Assembly (NCBI RefSeq): GCF_003058085.1
Contig: NZ_QBUD01000001.1
Location: 496,001 to 560,000, forward strand
Direction of reading: 5' to 3'
DNA from: Yoonia sediminilitoris
Lineage (GTDB): Bacteria; Pseudomonadota; Alphaproteobacteria; Rhodobacterales; Rhodobacteraceae
Length of the DNA stretch: 64,000 nucleotides
Every line of letters starts with the position of its first letter. Position 1 is the stretch's first letter. Shown one piece after another: positions 24,686 to 34,144 of this stretch. The notes under the pieces are model-generated. The model was not told where the DNA came from. It saw nothing but the letters and a program-made list of their open reading frames with translations, and did not search any database. The position numbers and the translations under genes are program-made.

Positions 24686-25440
24686 TGAAATTACTGGACG
24701 GAAAGACTGCGATTATCACAGGTGCAGCAAGCCCGCGCGGCTTGGGCAAGGCGACCGCTTTGCTGTTCGCGCAGCACGGTGCGCGCGTTGCAATCCTTGA
24801 TCTGGATATGGATGAGGCCAGCGAGGCTGCGGCCGATTTGCCGGGGCAGGGGCATCAGGGATTCGTGTGCGATGTCACTGACAGGGCTGCCTGTATGGTT
24901 GTCGCAGAAGAGGTCATCGCACAGTTCGGCCACGTCGATATTGTCGTCAACAACGCGGGGATTACCCAGCCTTTGAAGTTGATGGATATTCAGCCCGATA
25001 ACTATGATGCGGTACTGGATGTGAATCTGCGTGGCACGCTTTATATGTCGCAGGCGTTGATCCCGCATTTCAGGGCGCGTCAGAACGGGAGCATCGTCAA
25101 CATGTCTTCGGTGTCGGCGCAAAGGGGCGGTGGCATCTTTGGCGGGCCGCATTATTCAGCGGCCAAGGCTGGAATTCTGGGCCTGACCAAGGCGATGGCG
25201 CGCGAACTGGCACCCGACGGGGTGCGGGCCAATGCGATCTGTCCCGGTTTCATTGATACCGATATCACCGCCGGCAAACTGACAAATGACATGCGCGCGC
25301 AGGTTCTGGCGGGCATTCCCCTAGGCCGCGCGGGCACCGCGCAGGATGTGGCGGGCTGCTGTCTGTTTCTGGCGTCTGACCTGTCGGCCTATGTCACGGG
25401 GTCAGAGGTTGACGTGAATGGCGGCTCGCTCATTCACTGA
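24685..25440 (+). CDS. Short-chain dehydrogenase/reductase
   Basis: SDR of 251 residues. NAD(P) motif TGAASPRGLGKA near the N terminus, NNAG at the start of strand 4, catalytic Ser in NMSSVSAQRG, and YSAAK for Tyr and Lys. I use ATG 24685, which overlaps the transketolase TGA and follows AAGGGA, rather than ATG 24676. The Asp at the end of beta2 (LDLDMDEA) suggests NAD over NADP. It is third in the transketolase operon, so a polyol or sugar-acid oxidation that feeds the transketolase is likely. The stop overlaps the convergent LysR gene. Confidence 0.87.
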   Translation: MKLLDGKTAIITGAASPRGLGKATALLFAQHGARVAILDLDMDEASEAAADLPGQGHQGFVCDVTDRAACMVVAEEVIAQFGHVDIVVNNAGITQPLKLMDIQPDNYDAVLDVNLRGTLYMSQALIPHFRARQNGSIVNMSSVSAQRGGGIFGGPHYSAAKAGILGLTKAMARELAPDGVRANAICPGFIDTDITAGKLTNDMRAQVLAGIPLGRAGTAQDVAGCCLFLASDLSAYVTGSEVDVNGGSLIH

Positions 25441-26399
25441 TCGGGGCGCAATTGGGCAGAGGCATCCACCTGCGTGACCGTCAGCCCGTTGTCGGCCAGC
25501 AGCCGTTCAATTCTGTGCTGGTGCGCGGCGGCCTGCCCCTGTGCCCAATCCATGAACAGCCTGACCGGGCGGCGTTTGAGAAAGCGCGCAGGGGACAGCA
25601 TCCAATAGGCTGGAAACGACAGGACCGGCAGCGCCGGGGTCAGCGGAACAAGGCGACCATCGGTCAGTTCAGCCTCAGCCAGGGCAAGTGATTCCAGCAC
25701 CACGCCCGCGCCGTCACAAGCCAGTTGCAGCGCCATGGAAGACCGGTCCATCAGTACCGATTTGACATTGGTCGCACGGGTTTGGCCATGGTGCCACAAC
25801 CAGAAATCCCATTGGCACAAAGCCCGCGCACTGTCGATCAGACGGGCCTTTGACAGGGGGTCATCAGGTGGCAGGCGCGCCAGGTAGGCAGGGCTGACCA
25901 ATGGCAGGACATGATCGGCAACCAACGGTGTGCTGTGCAAACCCGCCCAGTTTCCGGTGCCATAGCGCACCTCGATATCCATGATCTCGCGGTCAAAATC
26001 GGTGGGGTCAGGGGCGGCATCCACGCGCAGGTCAAAATCAGGATATTGCCGGATGAAATCGGAAAGACGCGGGCCAAGCCAGCGCACGCCAAAACTGGGG
26101 GATACGCGCAGGTTCAGTCGGGCGGCGTTGCGGGTGCCGCGCAGGTTCGCCTGCACATCCGACAGCATCCTGAGCGCGGTGCCGGTGGTCTGGGCCAGCA
26201 ATTCGCCTTCAAGCGTCAGGGACAGGTTGCGGCCCGCCCGACGGAACAGTTTCACGCCAAGCTGTTGTTCGAGCAGTTTGATTTGCTGGCTGACACCGGA
26301 AGGCGAAATCGATAATTCCTCGGCGGCGCGGGTGATACTGCCCCGGCGCGCGACCGCTTCGAAATAGGGGAGTGCGTTCAGGTTCGGCGGGCGTGTCAT
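25434..26399 (-). CDS. LysR-family transcriptional regulator (GcvA-like)
   Basis: Regulator of 321 residues. N-terminal winged helix-turn-helix (NALPYFEAVARRGSITRAAEE, then SPSGVSQQIKLLE) and a LysR effector domain. The wording around LNALPYFEAVA resembles the GcvA/AmpR branch. ATG 26399 is chosen so that the protein begins MTRPPNLNAL; longer starts extend into the end of the GntR gene. It follows the GntR gene by four bases on the same strand, so both regulators share a transcript. It may control the transketolase or SAF genes, which lack the TGGTATACCA site. Confidence 0.86.
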   Translation of the reverse strand: MTRPPNLNALPYFEAVARRGSITRAAEELSISPSGVSQQIKLLEQQLGVKLFRRAGRNLSLTLEGELLAQTTGTALRMLSDVQANLRGTRNAARLNLRVSPSFGVRWLGPRLSDFIRQYPDFDLRVDAAPDPTDFDREIMDIEVRYGTGNWAGLHSTPLVADHVLPLVSPAYLARLPPDDPLSKARLIDSARALCQWDFWLWHHGQTRATNVKSVLMDRSSMALQLACDGAGVVLESLALAEAELTDGRLVPLTPALPVLSFPAYWMLSPARFLKRRPVRLFMDWAQGQAAAHQHRIERLLADNGLTVTQVDASAQLRPDQ

Positions 26400-26403
26400 G
26401 GGC

Positions 26404-27087
26404 CTAGCCGTTGTCTGTGGCCGGATCATCAGATGCGGAGGCAAGATCTTCTTTTACGCAGGTGATGATGTCCTCGCGCAGGTTGGCAAGATGCTTGCCG
26501 ATGGTGGCGCGGATTGCTTGCGGGTCGCGGGCGCGCAAGGCGTCAACAATGCTGCTGTGATGGTCGATCACCCGTTCGCGGTTGCGCCGCTGTACAGCAG
26601 CAAGGTAGCGGGCGCGCCAAAGACGTGCCAGAAACTTGTGATGGATTTCGGACAGTGGCACATTATGGGCGGCATTTGCCAGCGCGCTGTGAAAGCTCAT
26701 GTCGGTTTCGAACATATCCAGCGGATCGGCGGTATCGAACCGCGCGGCCATGTCATCAACGATGTCGGCAATGCTTGCGATCTCTTCCTCTGTCGCGCGC
26801 GCGCAGGCCAACTCGCCTGACAGCTTCTCGACCGAAAGCAGTACCTCGACGTCATCCGATATCTGTTTGATGGTGGGAATTGACACAATCGGGCTGCGCG
26901 CCGGGCGCAATTCGACCAGCCCTTCGGTGGCAAGGATGCGGATCGCTTCGCGCAAGGGGGTGCGACTTACGCCCAGTTCAGCCGCATTGTCACGTTCCTT
27001 GATGGCGGAACCGGGTGGTAATTTACCTTGCAGAATATCACGTCGAAGCTGATTGGCGATTTGGGCAGCAAGGATTTTCTGTGTCAT
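26404..27087 (-). CDS. GntR-family (FCD) transcriptional regulator of the sugar-acid island
   Basis: Regulator of 227 residues: GntR winged helix-turn-helix (about 8-75, with ELGVSRTPLREAIRILATEGLVEL) and an FCD effector domain with metal/ligand-type histidines (FHSALANAAHN and DHHSSIVDAL). It is divergent from the TRAP transporter operon, and two TGGTATACC(A/G) palindromes lie in the shared gap. The other two copies stand in front of the dehydrogenase at 20442 and the LysE/DenD-dehydrogenase promoters. FCD GntR proteins commonly bind such TNGTNNNACNA dyads, so this is the best candidate for the repressor. Confidence 0.9.
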   Translation of the reverse strand: MTQKILAAQIANQLRRDILQGKLPPGSAIKERDNAAELGVSRTPLREAIRILATEGLVELRPARSPIVSIPTIKQISDDVEVLLSVEKLSGELACARATEEEIASIADIVDDMAARFDTADPLDMFETDMSFHSALANAAHNVPLSEIHHKFLARLWRARYLAAVQRRNRERVIDHHSSIVDALRARDPQAIRATIGKHLANLREDIITCVKEDLASASDDPATDNG

Positions 27088-27168
27088 TCAGCAGCATCCG
27101 CTCTGGAAGGTGTCGCGCGTGGCGCCGATTTTTCAAATCTCGCAAGCGAAAGACCGTTTCTTACGATT

Positions 27169-27178
27169 TGGTATACCG
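27169..27178. promoter_or_regulatory. GntR-type operator, copy 2 (one mismatch)
   Basis: TGGTATACCG, one base off the palindrome TGGTATACCA, flanked by TT and AAAA. It lies nearer to the divergent GntR gene, so it probably serves autoregulation. It is 55 bases from copy 3. Confidence 0.68.
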
Positions 27179-27223
27179 AAAATCGTTGATTGTCGAGATT
27201 GCACTCGCTACGCTCTGCCTCGA

Positions 27224-27233
27224 TGGTATACCA
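27224..27233. promoter_or_regulatory. GntR-type operator TGGTATACCA, copy 3
   Basis: Perfect palindrome within GATGGTATACCATC (a 14-bp perfect dyad), 75 bases before the TRAP binding-protein start at 27309. It is likely to control the operon running to the RuBisCO-like gene. Confidence 0.75.
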
Positions 27234-27308
27234 TCTTACGTCACGCCAGTGGAGGGGCGTGTTACCAAAAACGGCGATCAAAAAATCGCACAGGGAGGAA
27301 ATAAAAAT

Positions 27309-28319
27309 ATGTCACTAAAATCATTACTGACAACGGCAGCCGCTGTGGGCATTCTCGCAGCACCGACATTCGCGGAAGATGTTACGCTGCGGATCCAGAC
27401 ACACTATGCCACTGAGCACCCAACCGGCAAAGCTATTGCTCAATGGATCGATGACGTTCAAACGATGTCTGATGGCAGTATTACAATCGAGATGTTTTAT
27501 TCGTCCTCCGTTGTGGCAACTGTCGAAACATTTGATGCTGCAATAAACGGCATTCTCGATTGTGACATGACAGGTGGGTCTTACCAAACTGGAAAAAACC
27601 CAGCCTTTCAGTTCGTGAGCGACCCAATGGGCGGCTATAACACCGCATGGCAGCAATACACTTGGTTTTACCACGGCGATGGATATGACGCAGCTCAGGC
27701 TCTCTATAATGAGCAAAATATGCAACTGATAGGTTGGATGCTTTACGGGCAGGAATCGTTAAGCTCTTCCAAGCCTTTGGCTGGTTTTGCAGACTTAGAG
27801 GGATGGAAATTCCGGTCCCCTCCTGGTCTCGAAACTGAAATATTCGAAGGGCTGGGCGCTTCGCCTATCGTGATGGATTTCACAGAAATATTTACTGCGC
27901 TCGAGACTGGCATCATCGACGGTGCAGATGCGTCAGGCTTGGCCAACAACGTCGGACTTGGCATTTACGATATTGTCAAGCACGCTACTTATCCTGGGTT
28001 CCACTCGATGCCCTCTGACCACCTTGCCTGTAATAAGGACGTTTGGGAGGGCCTTACTGAAGCTCAGCGCCGTATTATCGACACTGCTGTCCAAAAACTC
28101 GGGTTTCAAATCGCTCTCTTGAATGAAAAAGCGAATACTGAGGCCGCAGCAGCATTGCAGGCACAAGGCGTGACTTTGTACGATTGGTCTGCTGAAGACC
28201 GGGCAGAATTTCGTCGCATTGCGCAAGAAGCTTGGGATGGCTGGGCGGAAAAGAACGATGAAACGAAAGCTTTGGTTGAAAGTCATCGCGCCTTCTTGAA
28301 ACAGCTTGGTTTACTTTGA
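27309..28319 (+). CDS. TRAP transporter substrate-binding protein (DctP)
   Basis: Periplasmic binding protein of 336 residues with a Sec signal (cleavage near TFAE, residue 22) and DctP features: THYATEHPTGKAIAQW, LEGWKFRSPPGLETEIFEGLGASPIVMDFTEIFTALETGIIDGAD-like region containing the conserved Arg that binds a carboxylate. ATG 27309 follows CAGGGAGG. The coding sequence is visibly lower in GC than its neighbours (for example 25 of 60 bases in 27481-27540), with different codon choice, so it may have been exchanged separately from its permease genes. Ligand probably a sugar acid. Confidence 0.9.
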   Translation: MSLKSLLTTAAAVGILAAPTFAEDVTLRIQTHYATEHPTGKAIAQWIDDVQTMSDGSITIEMFYSSSVVATVETFDAAINGILDCDMTGGSYQTGKNPAFQFVSDPMGGYNTAWQQYTWFYHGDGYDAAQALYNEQNMQLIGWMLYGQESLSSSKPLAGFADLEGWKFRSPPGLETEIFEGLGASPIVMDFTEIFTALETGIIDGADASGLANNVGLGIYDIVKHATYPGFHSMPSDHLACNKDVWEGLTEAQRRIIDTAVQKLGFQIALLNEKANTEAAAALQAQGVTLYDWSAEDRAEFRRIAQEAWDGWAEKNDETKALVESHRAFLKQLGLL

Positions 28320-28355
28320 GCTTCCCAGCAGAGGTTCTCTGATAGAATGACAGCT

Positions 28356-28384
28356 AGGCGGGCCTGATTTGGGCCCGCCTTTCC
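28356..28384 (+). terminator. Hairpin between TRAP binding-protein and permease genes
   Basis: AGGCGGGCC (28356-28364) pairs exactly with GGCCCGCCT (28372-28380) around a 7-base loop, followed by TTCC. Partial termination here would let the binding protein be made in excess over the permease, a common arrangement. Confidence 0.7.
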
Positions 28385-28428
28385 TAACCGGGCGTACCGT
28401 CCGGGAGTGGCATGAGGGGAGGCATGTG

Positions 28429-29241
28429 ATGCAGGGTAATTCGCTTTTTCTGGGGCGACTGCGCGGACCAATCAAGAGCGCGATGATCTTGTTCATCGGT
28501 CTGACGCTGGTGTTGTACGCCTATCTGGTCGGCCAGCGGATCCTTTCGGAAGAGTCCTATGGCATGTTCGAAATGATCCGGCCTGCGGGGCGGCCTTTGG
28601 TGCAGGTTATGCTTGCATCACTTTCGGCGGCGCTGATCTTTGCGTCCCTGTTCCTGTCTGACACCAAAGGCGCCATCGAGACGCCGCCCGACGGCTTTTT
28701 TGACCTTGTGTCGGTGATACTTGGCCGGCTCGCCATGATCATGACCGCGTTTATTGTGCTGGTTATGTTTTATGAAGTTGTCTCTCGTTACGTCTTTTCG
28801 CGACCGACCCTGTGGGCGAATGAATTGTCGCTTTGGATCGCTTGCTTTGTCTTCCTGCTGGCCGGGCTTTACGCCATGCAGCAGCGCAGTCATATCCGGA
28901 TTTACATCATCTACGACATGATGCCGTGGTGGGCGCAAAAGGCCTCTGATATGATCTCAGTCCTGCTGATCGTCGGATTCACCTTTGCGCTGGTCTGGGG
29001 CGGCTACACCGATGCCGAAAACCGCTTTATGCGGATGGAGACATTCGGCACCGCATGGGATCCACCAATTCCGGGGATCGTCAAACCCGCACTTTTGATC
29101 ATCATTGTGCTGGTCTGCATTCAGGCGGTATCGAACCTGATTGCCGACTGGAACAAAGTGCCTGAATCGCACACGCCCGCGGACGAAATCGACGAGGTCG
29201 AGATCGAAAATATCCGTCGCACGCTTGAGGACAAGAACTGA
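28429..29241 (+). CDS. TRAP transporter small permease (DctQ), extended form
   Basis: Membrane protein of 270 residues, longer than the usual 160-190. It carries an extra N-terminal pair of hydrophobic segments (about residues 15-40 and 65-85) before the standard four-helix DctQ core (from about 100, with FYEVVSRYVFSRPTLWANEL). ATG 28429 has GAGGGGAGG six bases upstream. The end overlaps the DctM start (TGATG). The enlarged small subunit pairs with an enlarged large subunit. Confidence 0.87.
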   Translation: MQGNSLFLGRLRGPIKSAMILFIGLTLVLYAYLVGQRILSEESYGMFEMIRPAGRPLVQVMLASLSAALIFASLFLSDTKGAIETPPDGFFDLVSVILGRLAMIMTAFIVLVMFYEVVSRYVFSRPTLWANELSLWIACFVFLLAGLYAMQQRSHIRIYIIYDMMPWWAQKASDMISVLLIVGFTFALVWGGYTDAENRFMRMETFGTAWDPPIPGIVKPALLIIIVLVCIQAVSNLIADWNKVPESHTPADEIDEVEIENIRRTLEDKN

Positions 29242-30836
29242 TGGTCGATATTGGTACACTTTCACTTATCATTCTTTTGTCCATGTTTGCCTTGCTCGCC
29301 ATCGGGATGCCCCTTGGCTTTGCATCTGCCTTTCTGGCGGTCGTCACGCTTTCCCTGAAGTTCCCCCCCGATCTGCTGTGGGGTGATTTCGGGCGCGGTC
29401 CGCTGTCTGTGCTGGGGCAGGCGGTCTACCGGCAATTGACCAATTATGTGCTGATTTCGGTGCCGCTTTTCATCTTTATGGCGGCCCTGCTGGAACGGTC
29501 GGGCATTGCGCGCGACATGTATTCGTCGCTGAACGTCTGGATGAGCAGAACGCGCGGCGGGATTGCGATTGTGACATCCATCATGGCGGTGATCATGGCC
29601 GCGATGTCCGGCATCATTGGTGGAGAGGTCGTCTTGCTGGGACTGATCGCGCTGCCGCAAATGCTGCGCCTTGGCTATGACCGCAACCTTGCCATCGGGA
29701 CTATCTGCGCATCAGGGTCACTGGGCACCATGATCCCGCCATCGATCGTTCTGATCTTTTACGGGTTGGTCACGGAAACCTCGATCAAGGCGCTGTTTAC
29801 AGCGTCCTTCCTGCCGGGTTTCATGCTGGCAACCTTCTTTATTCTCTATATTGTCATCCGTACCCGGATGAACCATTCGCTTGCCCCTTTACCAGAGCCT
29901 GTTCCGGGAGAGGCCGAAGGCCGCGAGAAAAGCCTGATGTTTCTTGGATTCCTGTCGCGCTTTTTCATGTGGGTAACGGGCGTGTTGCTTTTGCGGGCCC
30001 TGTTTTTCACGGCGACCGGCGACAATGCCATCCGCGAAGGGCAAGATCCCATTCCACTTGGCATGGTGGCTGACATTCCGTGGATCATCGGCGCATTTGT
30101 TATCTTTACCGTGATCGTCTTTGCGATCGTCGGACGAGAGCGCACCGCGCGTGGCTGGGAAATGGGCAAGGGGCTGATTGCGCCCATTGTTGTGATCGGC
30201 GTTGTTCTGGGCTCGATCTATGGCGGTATCACCGGCATCACCGAAGCCGCAGGTATGGGGGTGATCGCGGTCTTTACCATTGGCATGATCCGCCGCGAAA
30301 TGACCTTTGAAATCGTCTGGGACAGTCTGATCCGCACGCTGAAATCCACCGGCACGATCATCTGGGTGACAATTGGCGCCGCAGCCCTTGCCGCTGCTTA
30401 TACGCTGGTCGGCGGGCCGACTTTTGTGGCGAACCTGATCGTGGGTGCGGACATGCCAACAATGGGAATCATTCTGGTGATGATGCTGGTGTTCCTGATC
30501 ATGGGCATGTTCATGGACTGGGTTGGTATCGTGCTGCTGATCATGCCGGTTTTCCTGCCCATCGTCGTGCGCCTGCCTGCCGAAGAAATCGGCTTTCTGG
30601 GCAGCGTCGATGCGCGTTACATTCCGATCTGGTTCGGGGTTGTGTTCTGTATGAACATGCAGGTCAGCTTCCTTTCGCCGCCCTTTGGTCCGGCGGCCTT
30701 CTACCTCAAGTCCGTGGCCCCGCCCGAGATTTCGCTGACGGATATCTTCCGTGGGTTCCTGCCATTCATTGCGCTGCAACTGTGTGCATTGTCGGTGCTT
30801 CTGATCTGGCCGCCGATCATTACGCTCTTCCTCTGA
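29241..30836 (+). CDS. TRAP transporter large permease (DctM), extended form
   Basis: Large TRAP membrane subunit of 531 residues, about 100 more than typical. The extra length lies between about residues 215 and 320, where a hydrophilic stretch and additional hydrophobic segments interrupt the DctM core. Family motifs are present: MPLGFASAFLAV near the N terminus, GTMIPPSIVLIFYG, and GITEAAGMG at the second repeat. It couples to sodium and works with DctP and DctQ to import a carboxylate. Confidence 0.9.
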   Translation: MVDIGTLSLIILLSMFALLAIGMPLGFASAFLAVVTLSLKFPPDLLWGDFGRGPLSVLGQAVYRQLTNYVLISVPLFIFMAALLERSGIARDMYSSLNVWMSRTRGGIAIVTSIMAVIMAAMSGIIGGEVVLLGLIALPQMLRLGYDRNLAIGTICASGSLGTMIPPSIVLIFYGLVTETSIKALFTASFLPGFMLATFFILYIVIRTRMNHSLAPLPEPVPGEAEGREKSLMFLGFLSRFFMWVTGVLLLRALFFTATGDNAIREGQDPIPLGMVADIPWIIGAFVIFTVIVFAIVGRERTARGWEMGKGLIAPIVVIGVVLGSIYGGITGITEAAGMGVIAVFTIGMIRREMTFEIVWDSLIRTLKSTGTIIWVTIGAAALAAAYTLVGGPTFVANLIVGADMPTMGIILVMMLVFLIMGMFMDWVGIVLLIMPVFLPIVVRLPAEEIGFLGSVDARYIPIWFGVVFCMNMQVSFLSPPFGPAAFYLKSVAPPEISLTDIFRGFLPFIALQLCALSVLLIWPPIITLFL

Positions 30837-30843
30837 GCGGCTG

Positions 30844-31884
30844 ATGGGGGCACCGCTTGCGATATGCGTTGTGGGGGGCGGTTCGATAGGGATGCGCCAT
30901 ATCGGCTGCGCGCAGGCCTCGGACCTTGTGCGCCTTTCGGCGGTGGTCGAGGCCGACGCGGCCCGTCGCGATGCGCTGGCTGCCATGGGCCTGCCTGTTG
31001 TAGCAGACATTGATGCGGTCCCGGCAGACACCAAAGCCGCGGTGATCGCAACCCCAACGCCCAACCATGCGCAGGTTGGGCTGGATTGTCTTGCAAAGGG
31101 TTGGGGCGTTCTGGTTGAAAAGCCGCTGACCGAAACATTGGCGGATGCGGATTTGCTTTGCGCACGGGCCGCAGCTTTGGGCCTGCCGCTTGTGGCGGGT
31201 CATCATCGCCGCTGCCACCCGTTTGTCGCGCACGCCCGGACCCGGTTGCAGGACATTGGCGATATGGTCGCGGTGCAGGGGATCTGGGCGCTGCGCAAGC
31301 ACGACAGCTACTATGATGTTGCATGGCGCCGCGCGCCGGGGGCGGGGCCGATCCTGACCAACCTGAGCCACGAAATTGATTTGCTGCACTGTCTGGCGGG
31401 GCCCATCACCGAAGTCACGGCGATGAACAGCAATGCGACCCGCGGCTTTGCGGTTGAGGACACGTCAGCCATTTCCCTGCGGTTCGCCAGCGGCGCGCTG
31501 GGGACTTTCATTCTGTCGGATGCGGGGGTATCGCCATGGGCGTTCGAGGCCGCAACCGGCGAAAACCCCGCCATTGCCGTGCGGGGTGAAGACCCGTTGC
31601 GGTTTATCGGCACGGCAGGCGCGCTGTCCTTTCCGACACTGCAGATGTGGAAAGGTGACGGGCAGGCGGCCCCCGACTGGCAGCATCCCTTGAACAAGAT
31701 CGCAGCACCCGAACTGCCCCGCGTTGACGCAATCGCCGAGCAGCTTGACCGCTTTGCCGCTGTGGTTGGCGGCGCAGAGGATGATCTGATCGCAACCGGT
31801 GACGACGGACGGCGGACAATGCAGGTGCTTGATGCGATCCACAAGGCCGCGCACACCGGACAATCGCAAGCGATCAGCCCATGA
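30844..31884 (+). CDS. Gfo/Idh/MocA-family oxidoreductase
   Basis: NAD(P)-dependent oxidoreductase of 346 residues. N-terminal Rossmann motif VVGGGSIGMRHIG, the EKPLTETLADA motif with the catalytic-region Lys, and a C-terminal substrate domain containing SHEIDLLHCLAGP. Members act on sugars, inositols and sugar acids; D-apiose dehydrogenase belongs to this superfamily. It is placed directly after the TRAP genes and before EamA, kinase and RuBisCO-like genes in one tight operon, so it probably oxidises the imported compound. ATGA overlap with the next gene. Confidence 0.87.
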   Translation: MGAPLAICVVGGGSIGMRHIGCAQASDLVRLSAVVEADAARRDALAAMGLPVVADIDAVPADTKAAVIATPTPNHAQVGLDCLAKGWGVLVEKPLTETLADADLLCARAAALGLPLVAGHHRRCHPFVAHARTRLQDIGDMVAVQGIWALRKHDSYYDVAWRRAPGAGPILTNLSHEIDLLHCLAGPITEVTAMNSNATRGFAVEDTSAISLRFASGALGTFILSDAGVSPWAFEAATGENPAIAVRGEDPLRFIGTAGALSFPTLQMWKGDGQAAPDWQHPLNKIAAPELPRVDAIAEQLDRFAAVVGGAEDDLIATGDDGRRTMQVLDAIHKAAHTGQSQAISP

Positions 31885-32801
31885 AGCAGCTTGTCGCCCC
31901 GCGCGAGGAACGCACAGCCGTGGGGCTTTTCGCGATGGCGGGCGCTGTGTTTTTCTTTACGCTGATCGATACTTCGGCCAAATGGCTGGTGATGGCCGGA
32001 CTGCCAGCCATTCAGGTGGTTTTCGTGCGCTACCTTGTCCATCTGTTGATGTCTCTGGCTGTTTTTCTGCCGCGCGACGGGTTTGCGGCCTTGCGCTCAA
32101 ACGCGCCCAAGCGGCAGGCCCTGCGTTCGCTTTTTTTGTTTTGCAGTACGGCGCTTAATTTCACGGCCCTGAAATACCTGCCGATAACAGTGACCACGAC
32201 AATCATGTTTGCGGGTCCCATCGTGGTGACGCTGCTGGCCATCCCCATTTTGGGCGAACGGGTCGGATGGCACCGGATTATGGCGGTTTGCGTCGGCTTT
32301 GTGGGTGTTGTGCTTGTCATGCAGCCATGGGGTGTGGGGTTTCATCCGGCCATGTTCCTCAACATCGGCGCGCTCTGTCTGGCCGCGCTCTATTTTGTGA
32401 TGACGCGACTTCTGGCGGGGGTCGAAAGCAACGCGACCAGCCAAATCTGGGCATCGGGGCTTGCGGCCATTTGCTTGCTGCCTTTCGCGCTGACACAATG
32501 GGGTTGGCCGGGAACCGCCGCTGACTGGGCATTTTTCCTTCTCATCGGGATATTTGGCGGCAGTGGACATATTCTGGCGACGGCGGCACACCGTATGGCT
32601 GATGCATCCATTCTGGCACCAGTTGTCTATATCCAGATTTTCCTCGCGTCCTTGGCGGGGATCGTCTTTTTTGGCACATGGCCCACTATTTGGACGCTCG
32701 GAGGTGGGCTGATCATTATCGCGGCTGGAATCTATATCTGGCATCGCGAACGTCATAACAAAGTCTCCACCGCGACTATCGCAAAGATCACGCCAAAATG
32801 A
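31881..32801 (+). CDS. EamA/DMT-family transporter
   Basis: Membrane protein of 306 residues with about ten hydrophobic helices and two EamA repeats (first repeat starts VGLFAMAGAVFFFTLIDTSAK; second at about residue 155). The family exports or imports small metabolites. It lies inside a catabolic operon, coupled by ATGA on both sides, so it may relieve toxic intermediates or provide a second uptake route. The charged C terminus lies after the last helix. Confidence 0.85.
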   Translation: MKQLVAPREERTAVGLFAMAGAVFFFTLIDTSAKWLVMAGLPAIQVVFVRYLVHLLMSLAVFLPRDGFAALRSNAPKRQALRSLFLFCSTALNFTALKYLPITVTTTIMFAGPIVVTLLAIPILGERVGWHRIMAVCVGFVGVVLVMQPWGVGFHPAMFLNIGALCLAALYFVMTRLLAGVESNATSQIWASGLAAICLLPFALTQWGWPGTAADWAFFLLIGIFGGSGHILATAAHRMADASILAPVVYIQIFLASLAGIVFFGTWPTIWTLGGGLIIIAAGIYIWHRERHNKVSTATIAKITPK

Positions 32802-34144
32802 CAAAGCCGGTGCCAGACCCGCTGTTGGCCTGGCTCGGTGATGACTTCACCGGTGCGGCGGCTGTGATGGAGGTGCTTGCCTTTGCGGGTTTGCCTGCGG
32901 TCTTGTTCCTCAAGCCACCATCGCCTGACCGGTTGGCGGCCTTTCCGGGCATGCGCGGCATCGGGGTTGCATCCATGGCCCGCACGCGGTCGCCTGCGTG
33001 GATGGATGAAAACCTGCCCGACATATTCGCTTTGCTGGCGGATACGGGGGCGGAATTCGTGCAGTACAAGATCTGTTCAACGCTGGATTCAGCCCCGCAT
33101 ATCGGGTCTGTCGGACGCGCCATGGATATCGGCGCGGCACGCTTTGGACCTGCCGCCATTCCCATTCTCGTGGCCGCCCCTAAAATGCGCCGCTATCAGG
33201 CTTTTGGCCAGCTCTTCGCAGGCACTGATGCTGGCGTGTTCCGGCTGGACCGCCACCCGGTCATGGCACGCCATCCCGTCACCCCCATGACCGAAGCGGA
33301 TGTTGCGCGCCACCTGCAAGCGCAAACGGATATGCCCGTTACTTGTCTGGATATTGAGGCGCTGGCCGATCCGGTCCGTGCCGATGTGTCCCTTGTTGCG
33401 GGGCATGGCGTCACGATTGATCAGATGACACCGGCTGATGTCGCTGCCGCCGGGCGGTTGTTGTGGGACCACAGGGAGACGCACCGGTTTGTCGTGGGAT
33501 CGCAGGGCATCGCCTATGCACTGGTCGCGCATTTGCGTCACTTGGGAATTTTGCCCGCTGAAATCCCGGTGGCGGGCATCGCGGGGGCCAATCGTATGGC
33601 GGTCGTGTCAGGGTCAGTCTCGTCCACCACACAAAATCAGATCGACTGGGCGCGTGGCAACGGGTTTGCCTGCATTCCGTTTGATGCTGTGTCATTGTGT
33701 GGCGACGGCCCGGATGCTGCCGACGCGCAGGCGATGGCCATCAAGACCGGATTGTGCGCGATAGAACAAGGGCAGGTGCCGTTGATCTATACTGCGTCGG
33801 GGCCTGACGACCCTGCGGTCGCACGGCTGCGCGCGGCAGCGGGCGATGCTTTGTCAGCGGTGAACGACAGGATTGGTCAGGCACTTGGGCGGATCATGTC
33901 CGCCATAGTACAGCAGGGGCAACTCGACCGAGTGGTCGTGTCTGGCGGCGACACATCGGGCCATGTTTGCCAGGCCTTGGGAATTGACGCGCTCTCGGCG
34001 GTTGCGCCGACCATTCCGGGGGCTGCGATCTGCAGGGCGCATGGAACAGGCCCAATCAATGGGCTGACGGTGGCACTCAAGGGTGGGCAAATGGGCAGCC
34101 ACGACTATTTCGGCTGGGTTCAGGCCGGAGGAGGTACCAGATGA
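32798..34144 (+). CDS. DUF1537-family four-carbon acid sugar kinase (OtnK/OiaK-like)
   Basis: Sugar-acid kinase of 448 residues. The N-terminal substrate domain starts with WLGDDFTGAAAVMEVLA (GDDFTGA motif, about residues 10-16). The C-terminal nucleotide-binding domain has VVSGGDTSGHV and a Gly-rich end (GPINGLTVALKGGQMG). Family members phosphorylate C4 acids (OtnK, DtnK) or 3-oxo-isoapionate (OiaK). Coupling by ATGA to a RuBisCO-like gene is the arrangement known for the OiaK/OiaC and OiaX apionate pathways, which makes a 3-oxo acid the favoured substrate. No OtnC aldolase or OtnI isomerase is nearby. Confidence 0.87.
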   Translation: MTKPVPDPLLAWLGDDFTGAAAVMEVLAFAGLPAVLFLKPPSPDRLAAFPGMRGIGVASMARTRSPAWMDENLPDIFALLADTGAEFVQYKICSTLDSAPHIGSVGRAMDIGAARFGPAAIPILVAAPKMRRYQAFGQLFAGTDAGVFRLDRHPVMARHPVTPMTEADVARHLQAQTDMPVTCLDIEALADPVRADVSLVAGHGVTIDQMTPADVAAAGRLLWDHRETHRFVVGSQGIAYALVAHLRHLGILPAEIPVAGIAGANRMAVVSGSVSSTTQNQIDWARGNGFACIPFDAVSLCGDGPDAADAQAMAIKTGLCAIEQGQVPLIYTASGPDDPAVARLRAAAGDALSAVNDRIGQALGRIMSAIVQQGQLDRVVVSGGDTSGHVCQALGIDALSAVAPTIPGAAICRAHGTGPINGLTVALKGGQMGSHDYFGWVQAGGGTR

